Shown here: one piece after another, positions 22,251 to 32,647 of the stretch
Layout: the number at the start of each line of letters is the position of its first letter
Position numbering within the stretch: the first letter of the stretch is position 1
Assembly: GCA_014529385.2 (NCBI GenBank)
Contig: CM043967.1
Location: forward strand, 86,975,278-87,039,277
DNA: 64,000 nucleotides
Source: Adiantum capillus-veneris
Taxonomy: Eukaryota > Streptophyta > Polypodiopsida > Polypodiales > Pteridaceae
Reading direction: 5' to 3'
Program-made: the position numbers and the translations under genes
The notes under the pieces: model-generated
Database searches by the model: none
The model's input: only the letters and a program-made list of their open reading frames with translations
What the model was told of the DNA's origin: nothing

Positions 22251-22923
22251 ATGGGTAAACAAGAAATACACAGGAAACAGAGATCCAAGAGATCATGTAG
22301 CAGCCTTTGTGCGTGTAATTAGAGCGGAAGAGGTGTTAGACTTCCCTACCCGATTTGCAGGGTTTTGACTAACCCTAGCGGATGACGCTGCTACTTGGTT
22401 TGACTCTGTGGAATGTAGAGACTTTGAGTCTATGGAGGAGGTGTTTGACGAGTTTATCGAGGAATTCTCTCAAAGGGGGATAGCTCCTAATATTGTTTCA
22501 CAAATCCATAAATTCGAACAGAAAGACGGAGAATCTGTGCAAAAGGCAGTCCTAAGACTAAAAAGGTATGTTAAGTTCTGCCCTATGGAAGAACTGCCAA
22601 CTTAGTCCAGACTTATGCTTATATTTATCCAAGGACTAAGGAATGCAGATCTCCAGAAGGACTTACATATGAAGAGGAGCACAACGTTGAATGAGTTAAC
22701 CAAGGAGGCTCTTTACCTTGTAGACAATTGTGCGGTTTACAAAGAGGGTGAGTTCAAGGATCTTGACGACAATTCATCTTTACAACAAAGTGGAAGCAAG
22801 TCTTCTAAGACAACACCGAAAGGAGAAGTAGCTGTAAACCAAGAGCAGCTTGTAGAGGAAGTGCTAAAAAAGATTAACTTGTACGCCAAAACCCAGTCTA
22901 AACGGAAGTGGTGTTCTATTTAA
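22250..22923 (+). pseudogene. Element B gag, capsid-like region
   Basis: Translation gives the plant retrotransposon gag signature: DPRDHVAAFVRV, then LADDAATWFDS, then EFSQRGI and FEQKDGESVQKAVLRLKRY, then FIQGLRNADLQKDL. This is the coat-forming domain of virus-like particles. Stops at about 22366 and 22603 and small shifts break it. The two longest open parts are 22408-22605 and 22615-22923. Confidence 0.8.
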
Positions 22924-23933
22924 CAAAAATGGACAAACCATGGGACGGAGGAATGTTATTATAACAAGGGATATATGAGAGATAGACCTTACGCTCCCCA
23001 AGCTCAGGTAGCTTCTCCTCAAGCTCCACCGATGCCTAGGTATCAAGTAGGAAACCTACCAGGACATGTAGGTATAGAAAGACCACAACCAGTGTTGGGG
23101 CAGCAACCACCCCTACCAGGATTATGACCAGTGGGCATAAGATACACACCAAATGTAACCGAATCATAAGAGAAGGCTTTGGTTCCTATGCATGCATACT
23201 ATGAAGATCCCAATGGATATGCGGAAAACCCTGTCTATTATCCACCGGAAGAACCCCGACACCAGAATCATGGTGCATGATATGAAATACAGGACCACCA
23301 ACAGCTGCACAGGCAACAGGAGAAGGAAGATATAGCTTAGATGAACGAAAATTGTTGTTCATAGCCAATGGAGGCATGGGCGGATAGAGACATGAATACC
23401 AACAAAGAGGAGCTCAAGGAGCACCTCAACAACCCAAGGGACCCTACTACAAGTGTGGTGGAGACCATTGGCTAAGAGATTGTCCTCATGATGATATCAT
23501 TAGAGTCAACGTATATTGCACCGAGTGTGGAGTAACTCATTTGATTCTTGATTGCCCTAAGAACCCTATCAAAGGAGCAAAAACTATCTTGAACATGCTG
23601 GAAACATTGCCTTCCAGTGGAGGGTCAGAAAATGAAACAATCATACCTATTCAGGCGATGACACGAGCCCAAGCTCAAAGAATGACGAACGAACCCATAA
23701 TTGAAGAGCCAAGAACCGATGCCCCAAGTTCAGAAACGAAACATCAGAGAAGCACTTGGAAAGCTAGAAAGGCGAGGATGAAAGCCAGGAAAGAACGAGA
23801 GCAAACAACTCTATCCGAGGAGTTAAAACACACAAAGGATAGATTAGAGCAGTTAGAGGATCTAGCTAGCCTAAGCTCACACACTGCAGCAACAATAGCA
23901 CCCAAGGAAATAGCAGAACCCAAAAGCGCATGA
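22924..23933 (+). pseudogene. Element B gag, nucleocapsid with two zinc knuckles
   Basis: A Pro/Gln-rich stretch precedes two knuckles at about 23442-23570. The first reads YKCGGDHWLRDC and has lost its first Cys (YYKCGG where CxKCGG is expected, Cys to Tyr). The second is CTECGVTHLILDC. An open tail (23541-23933) rich in Arg/Lys/Glu (KARKARMKARKEREQ) could form a coiled coil. Knuckles bind the genomic RNA during packaging. Confidence 0.8.
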
Positions 23934-24580
23934 TCAAGAGGATCAATATTGGCAGACAAGGTAAATAAGCAGTTTGATGCACTTCTAAAAGCTTACGAAG
24001 CCAAACTCAAAAAGAACCAAACCCAAGAGCAAAGATGGATGACTTATCCATATGCTGAAATAGAAAAATAGAGGTTGGAAATGTGTAGAAAGATGATTGA
24101 AACAACTCAATTTTTGATGGAAAACCCGCTCGGTAAACCTGCAAATTGGCATGAAGTACCAGCTCCAACCCCTATCCAACCAGCTTTAGAGGAACAAGTA
24201 AAAACGATGGAAATACTCACGAATGCCTATGAGTCTAGGGGAGAACCTATCATAGTGCCAAATACAACAGATGAGGAAAGTGACGGGTTCCAGCCTAAAA
24301 CATTGGCAGAAATGGGTAAGGACTGTAACGGTCTAGATGATCTGTGGAAGCAAATCCGTGAGGCCAACTAAGCTAACAGGGTGAGTAACCACATGAACAT
24401 CACGAGAAAAGAGAAAAATGAGATCTTGCCTCCTATTGAGGAATTTGAGGCAAGATCACAAGTGAACTTTGACATACATTCACAAGGGGAGACCATGGAT
24501 CAATTAGTTCAGGGCACAGCCAACCAGACTCGCTGAAAACTCTACCCTCTTACCTAGGAGAGTATGAAGCCAAGTCCGAG
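23934..24580 (+). pseudogene. Element B gag-protease spacer
   Basis: Open segment 24075-24371 (98 codons) plus flanking frames with stops. It is rich in Glu, Gln and Pro and has no known domain. A block with LAEM, repeated further on as LAELL, is typical of the region just before the protease in related plant elements. No separate gene is likely. Confidence 0.5.
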
Positions 24581-25200
24581 GTGAGAGCAATCCCATCTCA
24601 AAGACTTTCTTCTAACAAAGTGATGGATTCACAAGGGTTGATTGAGTTATTGTCCACCCCGGTGGCATGCACAATCACATTAGCCGAACTCCTAAGGTTA
24701 CGACCAAACATGTGGACCACAGTAGGCAAATGCCTAGAAAAATTTGGAGTGAAAGACCCCACATCGAAACTTCAGGAAGGGATCAAAGAATTGGACAGGC
24801 CTCAACTAAACACTAAGCTAGTACCTTTAAACAAAGTTGGAGAGTATTGTGAGGGAGAAGATGGAAACACCACACTACCAGTAGAATTCCAAGGAGTAGT
24901 TTCCAAAGCTATTCTTGACAGTGGGGCGGGAGTTGCTATCGCTACCAAAGAAATCTGGAAAAAATGGGGAAAACCAGCCTTGAGAGCTACTAGAATGAAA
25001 TTGAAATTGGCAGATGGGTTCATGGAGAAGCCTCTAGGACTCTTAGAAAAAGTGATTGTCACTTCATGTGGATCAAGTATGAGCATACATTTTCAATACT
25101 CAATTTCGACAAAAAGAACAATTATGAAATCATCTTGGAAAGACCGTTCATGCGACAATTGAAGATGGTAGAGGATTGGAGTTACGACCACGTATACCAA
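24581..25200 (+). pseudogene. Element B protease 1 (retropepsin)
   Basis: The catalytic motif ILDSGAGVAIAT has Asp at residue 113 of this frame (24917-24919). The later core block KLKLADGFMEKPLG fits. The frame shifts near 25085, after which the continuing frame shows the second conserved block (YEIILERPFMRQLKM, the equivalent of ILGRPWL). Retropepsins act as dimers to cut gag-pol. The position before RT is the standard one for Ty3/gypsy. Confidence 0.85.
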
Positions 25201-26562
25201 AATACACCTGAAAGACCATAGTTACACCTGAAAATACACCTGAAAGACCATAGTTACAAGGATGTGATCCAGACACCAGTAGAAGAGTTTGATTCAGCTA
25301 CAGTCGCAGGATCGGAACTCCCAACATGGTGAGGGCAACAAAAAGAGCTATGGATGTGCGGAGCTCCACATTGTGGGAGCTTAAAAAGAGAGGAATACGT
25401 CTTAGAAAGAGCAATTGAGGACAAGGATTATGTTCCGGAACCTTTTCCTGAAGATGCCTTGGAACCTCTAGAATGGGAACACATACTAGCAACATTGGAT
25501 GTTTGTACCATTACAGATAGTCCAACAACAAACTTTTGCGATAAGGATGGCTATGATATGCTACCCTATTACATGGTAAGCATTATACCAGGAGGAGATG
25601 AGATGGTAGAACCACCAAAACAAGAAGAGTTTTATAACTCCTCTAAACATCTGGAGGTAAACAACGATGCAGATAATGAGTGTTCAGACAACTCAAGTGA
25701 GCGTGGAAAAAAAACAGAGAATATCAAGTTTTATGATTTTGATAATCAACACCCTAGACGCCAGGAACTCTATAGGAGAAAACGAGTAGGAAACAAAGCG
25801 AAAGAGAACCTAATGCCCGGGATAAAAGGTAAAACTCACTATCTGATGCTTGTAAAAGCAGGGGATTGTGTAAAAGATCAAATATCACGAAGATTCTCAA
25901 AAGTTCGAAGGGAAAGAACGCAAGAGGAAAAAAGACAAGTACGAAAAGCTAAAATAGAAACAAAATCACAAAAATCACAAAAATAAAAAAAAGAAACAAC
26001 GAAAGACCAAGAGTGGACCAAACTGGAGCGTAAACAGCGTAAAACTCACTATCTGATGCTTGTATAAGTAGGGGATTGTGTAAAAGATCAAATATCAGGA
26101 AGATTCTCAAAAGTTCGAAGGGAAAGAACGCAAGAGGAAAAAAGACAAGTACGAAAAGCTAAAATAGAAACAAAATCACAAAAATCACAAAAACAAAAAA
26201 AAGAAACAACGAAAGACCAAGAGTGGACCAAAGTGGAGCGTAAACAAAAATACCAAGAACTGAAACAGTCTTTACGAGAGGTATGGACTACTAAGGGAGA
26301 TAGTGATGGTAAAGGGGAGTCAGAAAAAGGAAACATGAATGTACCATCACACTATCGAAAATTCACCATCCAGGACAGAAAAATCATATTGACATCACCA
26401 GTCAGGGAAAGAACAAACCAGGAATCTTACGATGGGCCATAAAATGCAAAAAGGATAGACCTTGATGAACCAGGAGAGAAGCCTCAACCGCTCTATGTCG
26501 CAACCGATTTAGAGCCTGAAGAAGAAGAACGGCTAACACAACTTCTCAAGAAGTATAAGGAT
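25201..26562 (+). pseudogene. Protease-RT linker of element B, with a 210-bp in-frame duplication
   Basis: Open frames 25354-25986 and 26233-26442 are acidic, then very basic (KSQKSQK, ERTQEEKRQVRKAKIETKSQ). The block 25831-26040 is repeated at 26041-26250 with few changes; 210 bp is 70 codons. The last part (26463-26562) holds PLYVATDLEPEEEERL and leads straight into RT. No enzymatic domain is seen in the linker. Confidence 0.7.
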
Positions 26563-27390
26563 GTGTTTGCATGGTCCTACAAAGACCTCAAGGGAGTTGA
26601 TCCAATTATATGCCAACATAAAATTCCTTTGAAATCAGATGCAAAACCTAGCAAACAGCGTCCTTATACATATAATGACACATTTTCTAAACGAATCAAA
26701 GAGGAGATTGACAACCTGATGGAAGCTGAATTCATTTATGAAATCGAACATACAGATTGGGTGTCACCCATTGTGATAGTACCCAAAAATAACGGAAAAC
26801 TGTGACTGTGTGTAAACCTCAAAAAGGTAAATGCAGCCACCATAAGGGATAATTAACCCTTGCCAATCACAGAACATGTACTTGAGAGGGTGGCTGGAAA
26901 ACGGGCTTATTCCTTTCTGGATGGGTTTTCAGGATACAATCAACTGGCAATTGCAATGAAGGATCAACACAAAACAGCGTTTGCAAAGAATGGAGAATAT
27001 ATGTGTATCGAGTTATGCCGTTTGGCTTAACTAATTCCCCAGCTACCTTTCAAAGGTTAATGACGCACGCGTTCAAAGAATACCTGAGAATATTCTTAGA
27101 AATATACATGGATGATCTTTGTGTACACTCTCTTCTACGAGAGGAACATATTGACCATTTGCAAAAGGTATTTGAAAAATGCAGGACATATCGAATCTGT
27201 CTTAACCCGGAAAAGTGTATTTCTATGGTTAGTCAAGGCCACATCTTAGGACACATTGTCTCAACAAATGGCATGACCACTGACCTAGACAAAGTCAAAG
27301 TCATAGTAGACCTGCCCAGGCCTACTAATGCGAAACAAGTGCAATCCTTCATGGGACACTGTAGTTATTATCGAAGATTCATATATATAT
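26563..27390 (+). pseudogene. Element B reverse transcriptase
   Basis: N-terminal block FAWSYKDLKGVDP, template-grip block DWVSPIVIVPKNNGKL, FSGYNQLAIAMKD, then VMPFGLTNSPATFQRL and the active site YMDD (residues 35-38 of the frame from 27003, in IYMDDLCVHS). The thumb is LGHIVSTNGMTTD. Stops occur at about 26803 and 26854, with frameshifts near 27000 and at an AT dinucleotide run near 27383. It copies the element RNA into cDNA. All catalytic residues remain, but the frame is broken. Confidence 0.93.
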
Positions 27391-28450
27391 GTATGCAGTC
27401 ATTGCACAACCTCTGTATCGTTTGCTAGTCAATTTCGACTGGACCGAGGAGTGTGAAACTTCATTCCAATGGCTGAAGGAAAACCTTATATCAACACCTG
27501 TACTTAAAGCACCGGATTGGGAAAAGATATTCCATGTTCACATTGATGCTTCTGCATATGCAATCGGGAGTATTCTGGCTCAACCTGGAGACGAAACAAT
27601 GGATTTTCCGGTTTGTTATGCAAGCCGACAGTTAAACAGTGCAAAAAAGAACTACACAACCACCGAAAGAGAGGGGTTAGGAATGATTTATGCTGTAAAG
27701 AAATTTCGGCATTATTTTCTCGCAAATGAATTTGTGTTCTTCACAGATCATCAAGATCTTTTGTATCTAGTGAATAAACCATGCAATACAGGGAGGATTG
27801 TACGCTGGTTTATTATATTGCTAGAGTTTGATTTCACAGTGGTGGTGAAAAAGGATAAAACCCATCTACGGGCAGATCATCTTTCAAGGCTACACAACGG
27901 GGAAGCTCCTGAAGGAGTAGATGATGACATACCAGATGCTTATCTTTTTAATATTGAAATGATACCCAAATGGTCTCAGGAAATTGTTAGCATTCTTTCC
28001 TTTGGAGGTAGATTTGATAACACAGAAGAAAGATCCAAACAACAAACAATTCGACAAACAAAAAACTTCCAGTTGATTGTAGGACGGCTGTATCATCTAG
28101 GATCAGACCAAATTCTACGATTATGTATAAATCCGGAGGAATTTGAGTGTTACCTAGAAGAAGCATATATCCAGGATTGTGCATTTCATTGTTCAACAGT
28201 GAAAACACACCAGAGATTGAAACAGTTAGGGGTTTATTGGCCAACTATGTATGCGGACACACATGCTTATGTGGCCAATTGTACTATATGTAGTTCCAAA
28301 CGACCAGTGGATCACGCGACATTGTTTCAGGTAAACATTGCACCTGCATGGAGTCAATATGTCATTGATTTCTTAACCGCAAGGACGTTTCCAAAAAACA
28401 TAACAAGAGCACGAAAAAGGGCTATAGAGCTTGAGGCTCATGACTTTTAG
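27389..28450 (+). CDS. Element B RNase H followed by first integrase-type zinc-finger module
   Basis: 353 codons. RNase H catalytic acids are D53 (HIDASAYAIG), E93 (TTEREGLG), D120 (FFTDHQDLL) and D163 (RADHLSRL). A spacer is followed at residues 226-305 by a copy of the RNase H-integrase linker and HHCC finger: FQLIVGRLYHLGSD, then H267, GVYWPTMYADTHAYV and C298xxC301. The first His of the finger is replaced (EEAY where EHAH is usual). The frame then contains a second spacer (APAWSQYVIDFLTA) and stops at 28448. A second, more standard finger follows, so the module is duplicated. There is no second, archaeal-type RNase H of the kind seen in D. Confidence 0.88.
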   Translation: MYAVIAQPLYRLLVNFDWTEECETSFQWLKENLISTPVLKAPDWEKIFHVHIDASAYAIGSILAQPGDETMDFPVCYASRQLNSAKKNYTTTEREGLGMIYAVKKFRHYFLANEFVFFTDHQDLLYLVNKPCNTGRIVRWFIILLEFDFTVVVKKDKTHLRADHLSRLHNGEAPEGVDDDIPDAYLFNIEMIPKWSQEIVSILSFGGRFDNTEERSKQQTIRQTKNFQLIVGRLYHLGSDQILRLCINPEEFECYLEEAYIQDCAFHCSTVKTHQRLKQLGVYWPTMYADTHAYVANCTICSSKRPVDHATLFQVNIAPAWSQYVIDFLTARTFPKNITRARKRAIELEAHDF

Positions 28451-29164
28451 TTAATTGGGAACCAACTCTATAAGCGTGGAAAGGACAATCAACTTAGAAT
28501 CTGTGCAAATGAAAGTGAATACCTGCTGATTCTAGAACACGCACATGGAGGTATAAGTAGAGGCCATTTTTTAGGTTGATAAGATGGAAAAAATTATCTT
28601 AACCGCAGGAATATGGTGGCCTACATTACACATGGATGCTAAAGAGTTTATAAAGCGTTGTGACGCATGTCAACGCACCAAGGTGGTGATAAAGAGAGAT
28701 AAGATGCCACTACGGCCAATGATGGGAGCAAGGGCATTTGCAAAATGGGGCATTGATTTTGTGGGCCTATTTCACCCCCTGCATATCGCACCCATACCCA
28801 ATGTATCATTGTGGCTATGGACTATCTTACAAAATGGGCGGAAGCCAAGGCAACACAAAAAGCAGATGCACGGACCACTGCACAATTTTTGTATGAGAAT
28901 GTTTTTGTACGATACGGTTTACCAATAGAAATTGTCAGTGATCGTGGAACACATTTTATTAATGAAGTCATTGATTATCTGCTAGAGGAATTCATGGTCA
29001 TACATAGGAAATCTGCTCCGTATGATCCACAGGCAAATGGACAAGCTAAGGCCACAAATAAAACACTATGCACTGTTCTCACTAAAATTGTGTCAGAGAC
29101 AAGAACAGATTGGGATCAGCAGCTACACTCAACACCATGGGCATAAAGGGTAGCTTACAAAACA
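28451..29164 (+). pseudogene. Element B second zinc finger and integrase catalytic core
   Basis: The second finger is LIGNQLYKRGKDNQLRICAN, then EHAHGGISRGH, then IWWPTLHMDAKEF and CDAC. The core has Asp in WGIDFVG and Asp in IVSDRGTHF. The third acidic position reads NGQAKATNK, i.e. Lys (AAG at 29048-29050) where Glu is expected. Breaks are a stop and shift near 28578, a one-base loss near 28770 and a stop at 29144-29146. The fragments 28584-28928 and 28811-29146 are two frames of the same domain. Confidence 0.88.
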
Positions 29165-30787
29165 TTGATAAGAACGACACCGTACAACATGGTGTTTGGC
29201 CTGAATGCTATATTACCCATAGAGTTTTTAATTCCAACTCTACAAGTAGCGAAACGCTTAGAATGGACAGGGCATGAGCTCTCTTCAAGAATAGATGATC
29301 TTGAAAAGCTAGATGAGCTTTGCTTGAGAGCTGTAGCTTCGATCTATGCTAAAAAGAGAAGACAAAAAGAGTTTTTTGACAAGCATGTGCGCACGAAAGA
29401 GTTCAAAACAGGTGATTACGTATTTGGTTATACTTTGAAGCAACATGCCAAGAAACTTAAAAAGCGAGGGATGGGACCCTTTGTGATTAGTGACCTATCA
29501 CAAAGCAAAGCTGTCAAGCTTGCTAAATTAGCAGGTGAAGAAATGCCAAATTGGATTAGTGGGTGTCGATTGAAGAAATATCATTTACCACTAACACAGG
29601 ATATGCTTCAACAAATCCATCAAGGAAAACAACGAATGAAGGAGAAGCAGAGGGTACGAGAAGAAGCTCAAGCAGAATCACAAGAACGCATTGCAAAAAG
29701 AAGAATTCTGCGACAACAACAACAATGTGGAGCACCATTGCAAATCAATGCCATCCGACTAACGAAGTTTGATAAAGACACAGTGGAGCCAATAATTGCA
29801 GTCAAAGTGGGTAGCAATCAAGTTGAATCAACGGCATTGCTTGATTCTGGAGCTCAAGCAAATTTAATCTCTTACGGATTATACAAACAACTCAAGTCCA
29901 CAGGTCAACTTCATCCTACTCCACAAGTGCTAGAAAGTAGTACATCACATTCGTTGAAAACATTGGGTTGGACTATATTGCATGTACAAGTACATCAATA
30001 TATTTACCCACACAAATTTTATGTAGTCGAGGATGAAAGAACACAGCACCCCATGTTGTTGGGACAACCTTGGCAAAAAGAGTACAATGTGAAGATAGAT
30101 TGTAATGCGAATGCAGTCAAAATTCAGCATGCACAAGAACAACAGGTAATAGCCTTCGCTCAGCAACCCCGGAATAATCAGCTGCCAACAATGCAATCAC
30201 TGGCAAAAGAGCCAAAAGCAAGGGTGCCACCAAAAAACAACATGATACCCAAGGCTAACAAACAGGAAACTGCAAACCATGCTCACTACATACATACGAA
30301 GTCACCAACCGTAGTGCAAAGATCGAGGTTACCAAAACAAGAGAAACAAGTATGGATGGGGAAGGATAGAAATGACATGGCAGACATAAAACAAAACAAC
30401 GGTGGAAGTCAACATAAGCCGCTAGTTCAACCAAACACCAAGGGCATAAAAAAGATATGGATCCCAAAGAAAATGCTCCACAACAACTCAAATGCAACTC
30501 GCATTTGGATACCAAGACCGAAGCAAAAGGAACTCTCTTCAGTACAAGCAACATCGGAAGGCAGACAGCTGCATATGAAACCAACAAACGGTTTTATATG
30601 GATGCCCATCAAGAGCAAAACAATGGCACCCAATGTAGTAGCAATAAACCCTAAACCGGCCAAGACAAGCTACCAATGGAAAGCAAAAGAGATACGGTCT
30701 ACGGCCATTCCGGCCAAGCCAATTCTCTCCAAAGAGACAACTACGGCCATATCAACAATACCAGCAAAGCAAGCGACTTTTGCCTGA
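29165..30787 (+). CDS. Element B integrase C-terminus fused to a second retropepsin-like domain
   Basis: 540 codons open. Residues 1-145 are the integrase C-terminal part (TTPYNMVFGLNAILP, KEFKTGDYVFGYTL, GCRLKKYHLPLT). A Gln/Arg/Glu-rich helix follows (about 150-195). Residues about 200-320 have the full retropepsin pattern: PIIAVKVGSNQV, LLDSGAQANLIS with Asp227, a strand pair LGWTILHVQVHQY, FYVVED, and MLLGQPWQKEYNVKID at 297-312. The tail (about 330-540) is basic and Gln/Asn/Pro-rich, with repeated IW(I/M)P motifs (KKIWIPKK, TRIWIPRP, GFIWMPIK). A protease after integrase is not the standard order; protease 1 is in its normal place upstream. Being the longest intact frame in B, it may have been under constraint late. 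Confidence 0.85.
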   Translation: MIRTTPYNMVFGLNAILPIEFLIPTLQVAKRLEWTGHELSSRIDDLEKLDELCLRAVASIYAKKRRQKEFFDKHVRTKEFKTGDYVFGYTLKQHAKKLKKRGMGPFVISDLSQSKAVKLAKLAGEEMPNWISGCRLKKYHLPLTQDMLQQIHQGKQRMKEKQRVREEAQAESQERIAKRRILRQQQQCGAPLQINAIRLTKFDKDTVEPIIAVKVGSNQVESTALLDSGAQANLISYGLYKQLKSTGQLHPTPQVLESSTSHSLKTLGWTILHVQVHQYIYPHKFYVVEDERTQHPMLLGQPWQKEYNVKIDCNANAVKIQHAQEQQVIAFAQQPRNNQLPTMQSLAKEPKARVPPKNNMIPKANKQETANHAHYIHTKSPTVVQRSRLPKQEKQVWMGKDRNDMADIKQNNGGSQHKPLVQPNTKGIKKIWIPKKMLHNNSNATRIWIPRPKQKELSSVQATSEGRQLHMKPTNGFIWMPIKSKTMAPNVVAINPKPAKTSYQWKAKEIRSTAIPAKPILSKETTTAISTIPAKQATFA

Positions 30788-31221
30788 AAGACAATCAAAC
30801 AGAGAGCAGTAGAGTTATAGCTTTTGCTTGCAAAGAAAACAGGAAACCTCGACGACGAATGCCAATAAGCATCTTGCTTATACCCTTCTCTTGCACATCA
30901 TTAATTTTTTCATGCATTGATCGAGTATGCATAAAATAGGGCCACATTACACGGCCAAGAATTAGCACAATTTTTTCAACCTATGCATGGCACATACTCC
31001 GAGGCAATACCTTGTCATCCAGGAGGACTCCGGCTAGGAGGCGGGGAGGCATTCTCAAATGCGAACCCAATGGAAGAAAGAGCAAAAAGGGGCATGCTTT
31101 TCGACTATTTTTAAGGGTTGTTGTTTGCTTGTAAAATTTTTGAGGACTAACCCAAGTACATTCCCTTAAACAACATGAATCTACAGGTATATGGGACCAA
31201 ACGCCAAATCAAGCCCCTTGG

Positions 31222-31232
31222 TGTGTGTATAT
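31222..31232 (+). promoter_or_regulatory. Possible internal TATA box upstream of the extra ORF
   Basis: GTGTATATAAGTAGAAA stands about 2.4 kb before the ORF at 33665. It could allow a separate transcript, but isolated TATA-like strings are common in AT-rich DNA. Confidence 0.2.
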
Positions 31233-32647
31233 AAGTAGAAATAGTCATTTTTCGGGCAAAATATTGGTAAAACGGAGAAATCCGGCCATAAAAATTGCAT
31301 GTGAGTGTATAAAATGTTTTGCGGTGATGTTTTTGATTTCTTATGATTTTTGGGGATTTTATGGGTTTGATTTGCTATTTTCCTTTTAATTTTGTTAATT
31401 TTCGACAGAAAAACTTCAAAAATACATAAAGCAGGTGAAAAACGGTCGTAATGAAAAACAAAAAATATGGGGATGATCAGTGACTATAGGGCAAACTATG
31501 GTACAACGGGGGTGCAATTATGAGACTGGAGCGGAAAGCAGGTTTTGGCGAGATTTTGACCGAAATGCCAAATTTCTGGTAAACAAGGCAAATGGAGTCC
31601 AAATCAAGAAATTTTTGAGCCTAAACCGCATCTCACAAGAAGTTGGGAGCACATGTCAAATTTCATGAAAAGTGGTTCGGGAATCCCCATTATAAGAAAT
31701 TTTCACTTCATTTAAAGCTCATTTTCACTATTGACCTTTGAGAGAGAGCTTCTGCCACCTAAAGCGAGCGAAACTTCCAGCAGCTTCTATGACGTGCACG
31801 ACTACCAGACGGGCTTCAGACATGAGAGGTAGGATCACCACCTTGAGCTTTTCGCGCATATTTGTCGTTTTGTCGCGAAAACTAGCATAGGGTTCACACA
31901 GAAAGCGGGCAGTAGAGACCTACAACTAGAAGTAGCCACCTAACGGATAACCCAAAAGCAATGAGACTTCATCTACAGCTTAACCTAGCATAGGAGACCA
32001 ATCTTGGATGTCCAAAGGCAGTAGAAAACCATCGGGAAAAACCCTAATTCCTAGAATCCCGCAAGAGGCCACCAAATGGGAAATCGGCGGAGAAGCGCCC
32101 AAATGCTACCAAAATTCATGGGTAGGAGCATCTCGACATGCTCGACAAGTCTATGTAGCCCACATGACCAAAAGGTGACCCGAAGCGGCACTAAACTTCA
32201 GAAACGGCATCAGACACACAAAGCGTCAAATAGCTCTTGCGGCCAAACCGCATGTTCGTTTGCCACCAAACTTCACGAGCGGCTTTCCTAGACCATCAAC
32301 AACCAAGTCCTATGGTGGTAGACCACCACAAGTCATCTAAAACATGTAAACGCAACCACGAGTGCTTCTAGAGCGACAAAATGCCAAATGGAGTTCCGGT
32401 GAAGTCAAAGTCGACAAAAACCATATGGCAAGGATCCGCAAGGGATCGGGAAGCTAAGGACACCAATATCAAGAAATTTCATCGCTAAAAAGCACTCCAA
32501 AAGTCAGCAAACGGCTCGGAGGCTCTGAAATCCACATAGGGAGTTACTTTCTATCCATTTGACTTTTTTGTTGAAATTAGGCTTAAAAGGAACTCAGGGG
32601 GACTAAGGGCAGGCACCAGGGACAGTTTCCATGAAAAAATCATCAGG

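Noticed and set aside
29165-30140. Protease 2 considered as the protease of a further element inserted in tandem
   Set aside because: It is in one uninterrupted frame with the integrase C-terminus and no LTR, primer site or gag lies between.
30676-30939. Second ORF overlapping the end of the protease-2 frame
   Set aside because: Different phase from the open 540-codon frame and without motifs; regarded as a chance frame.
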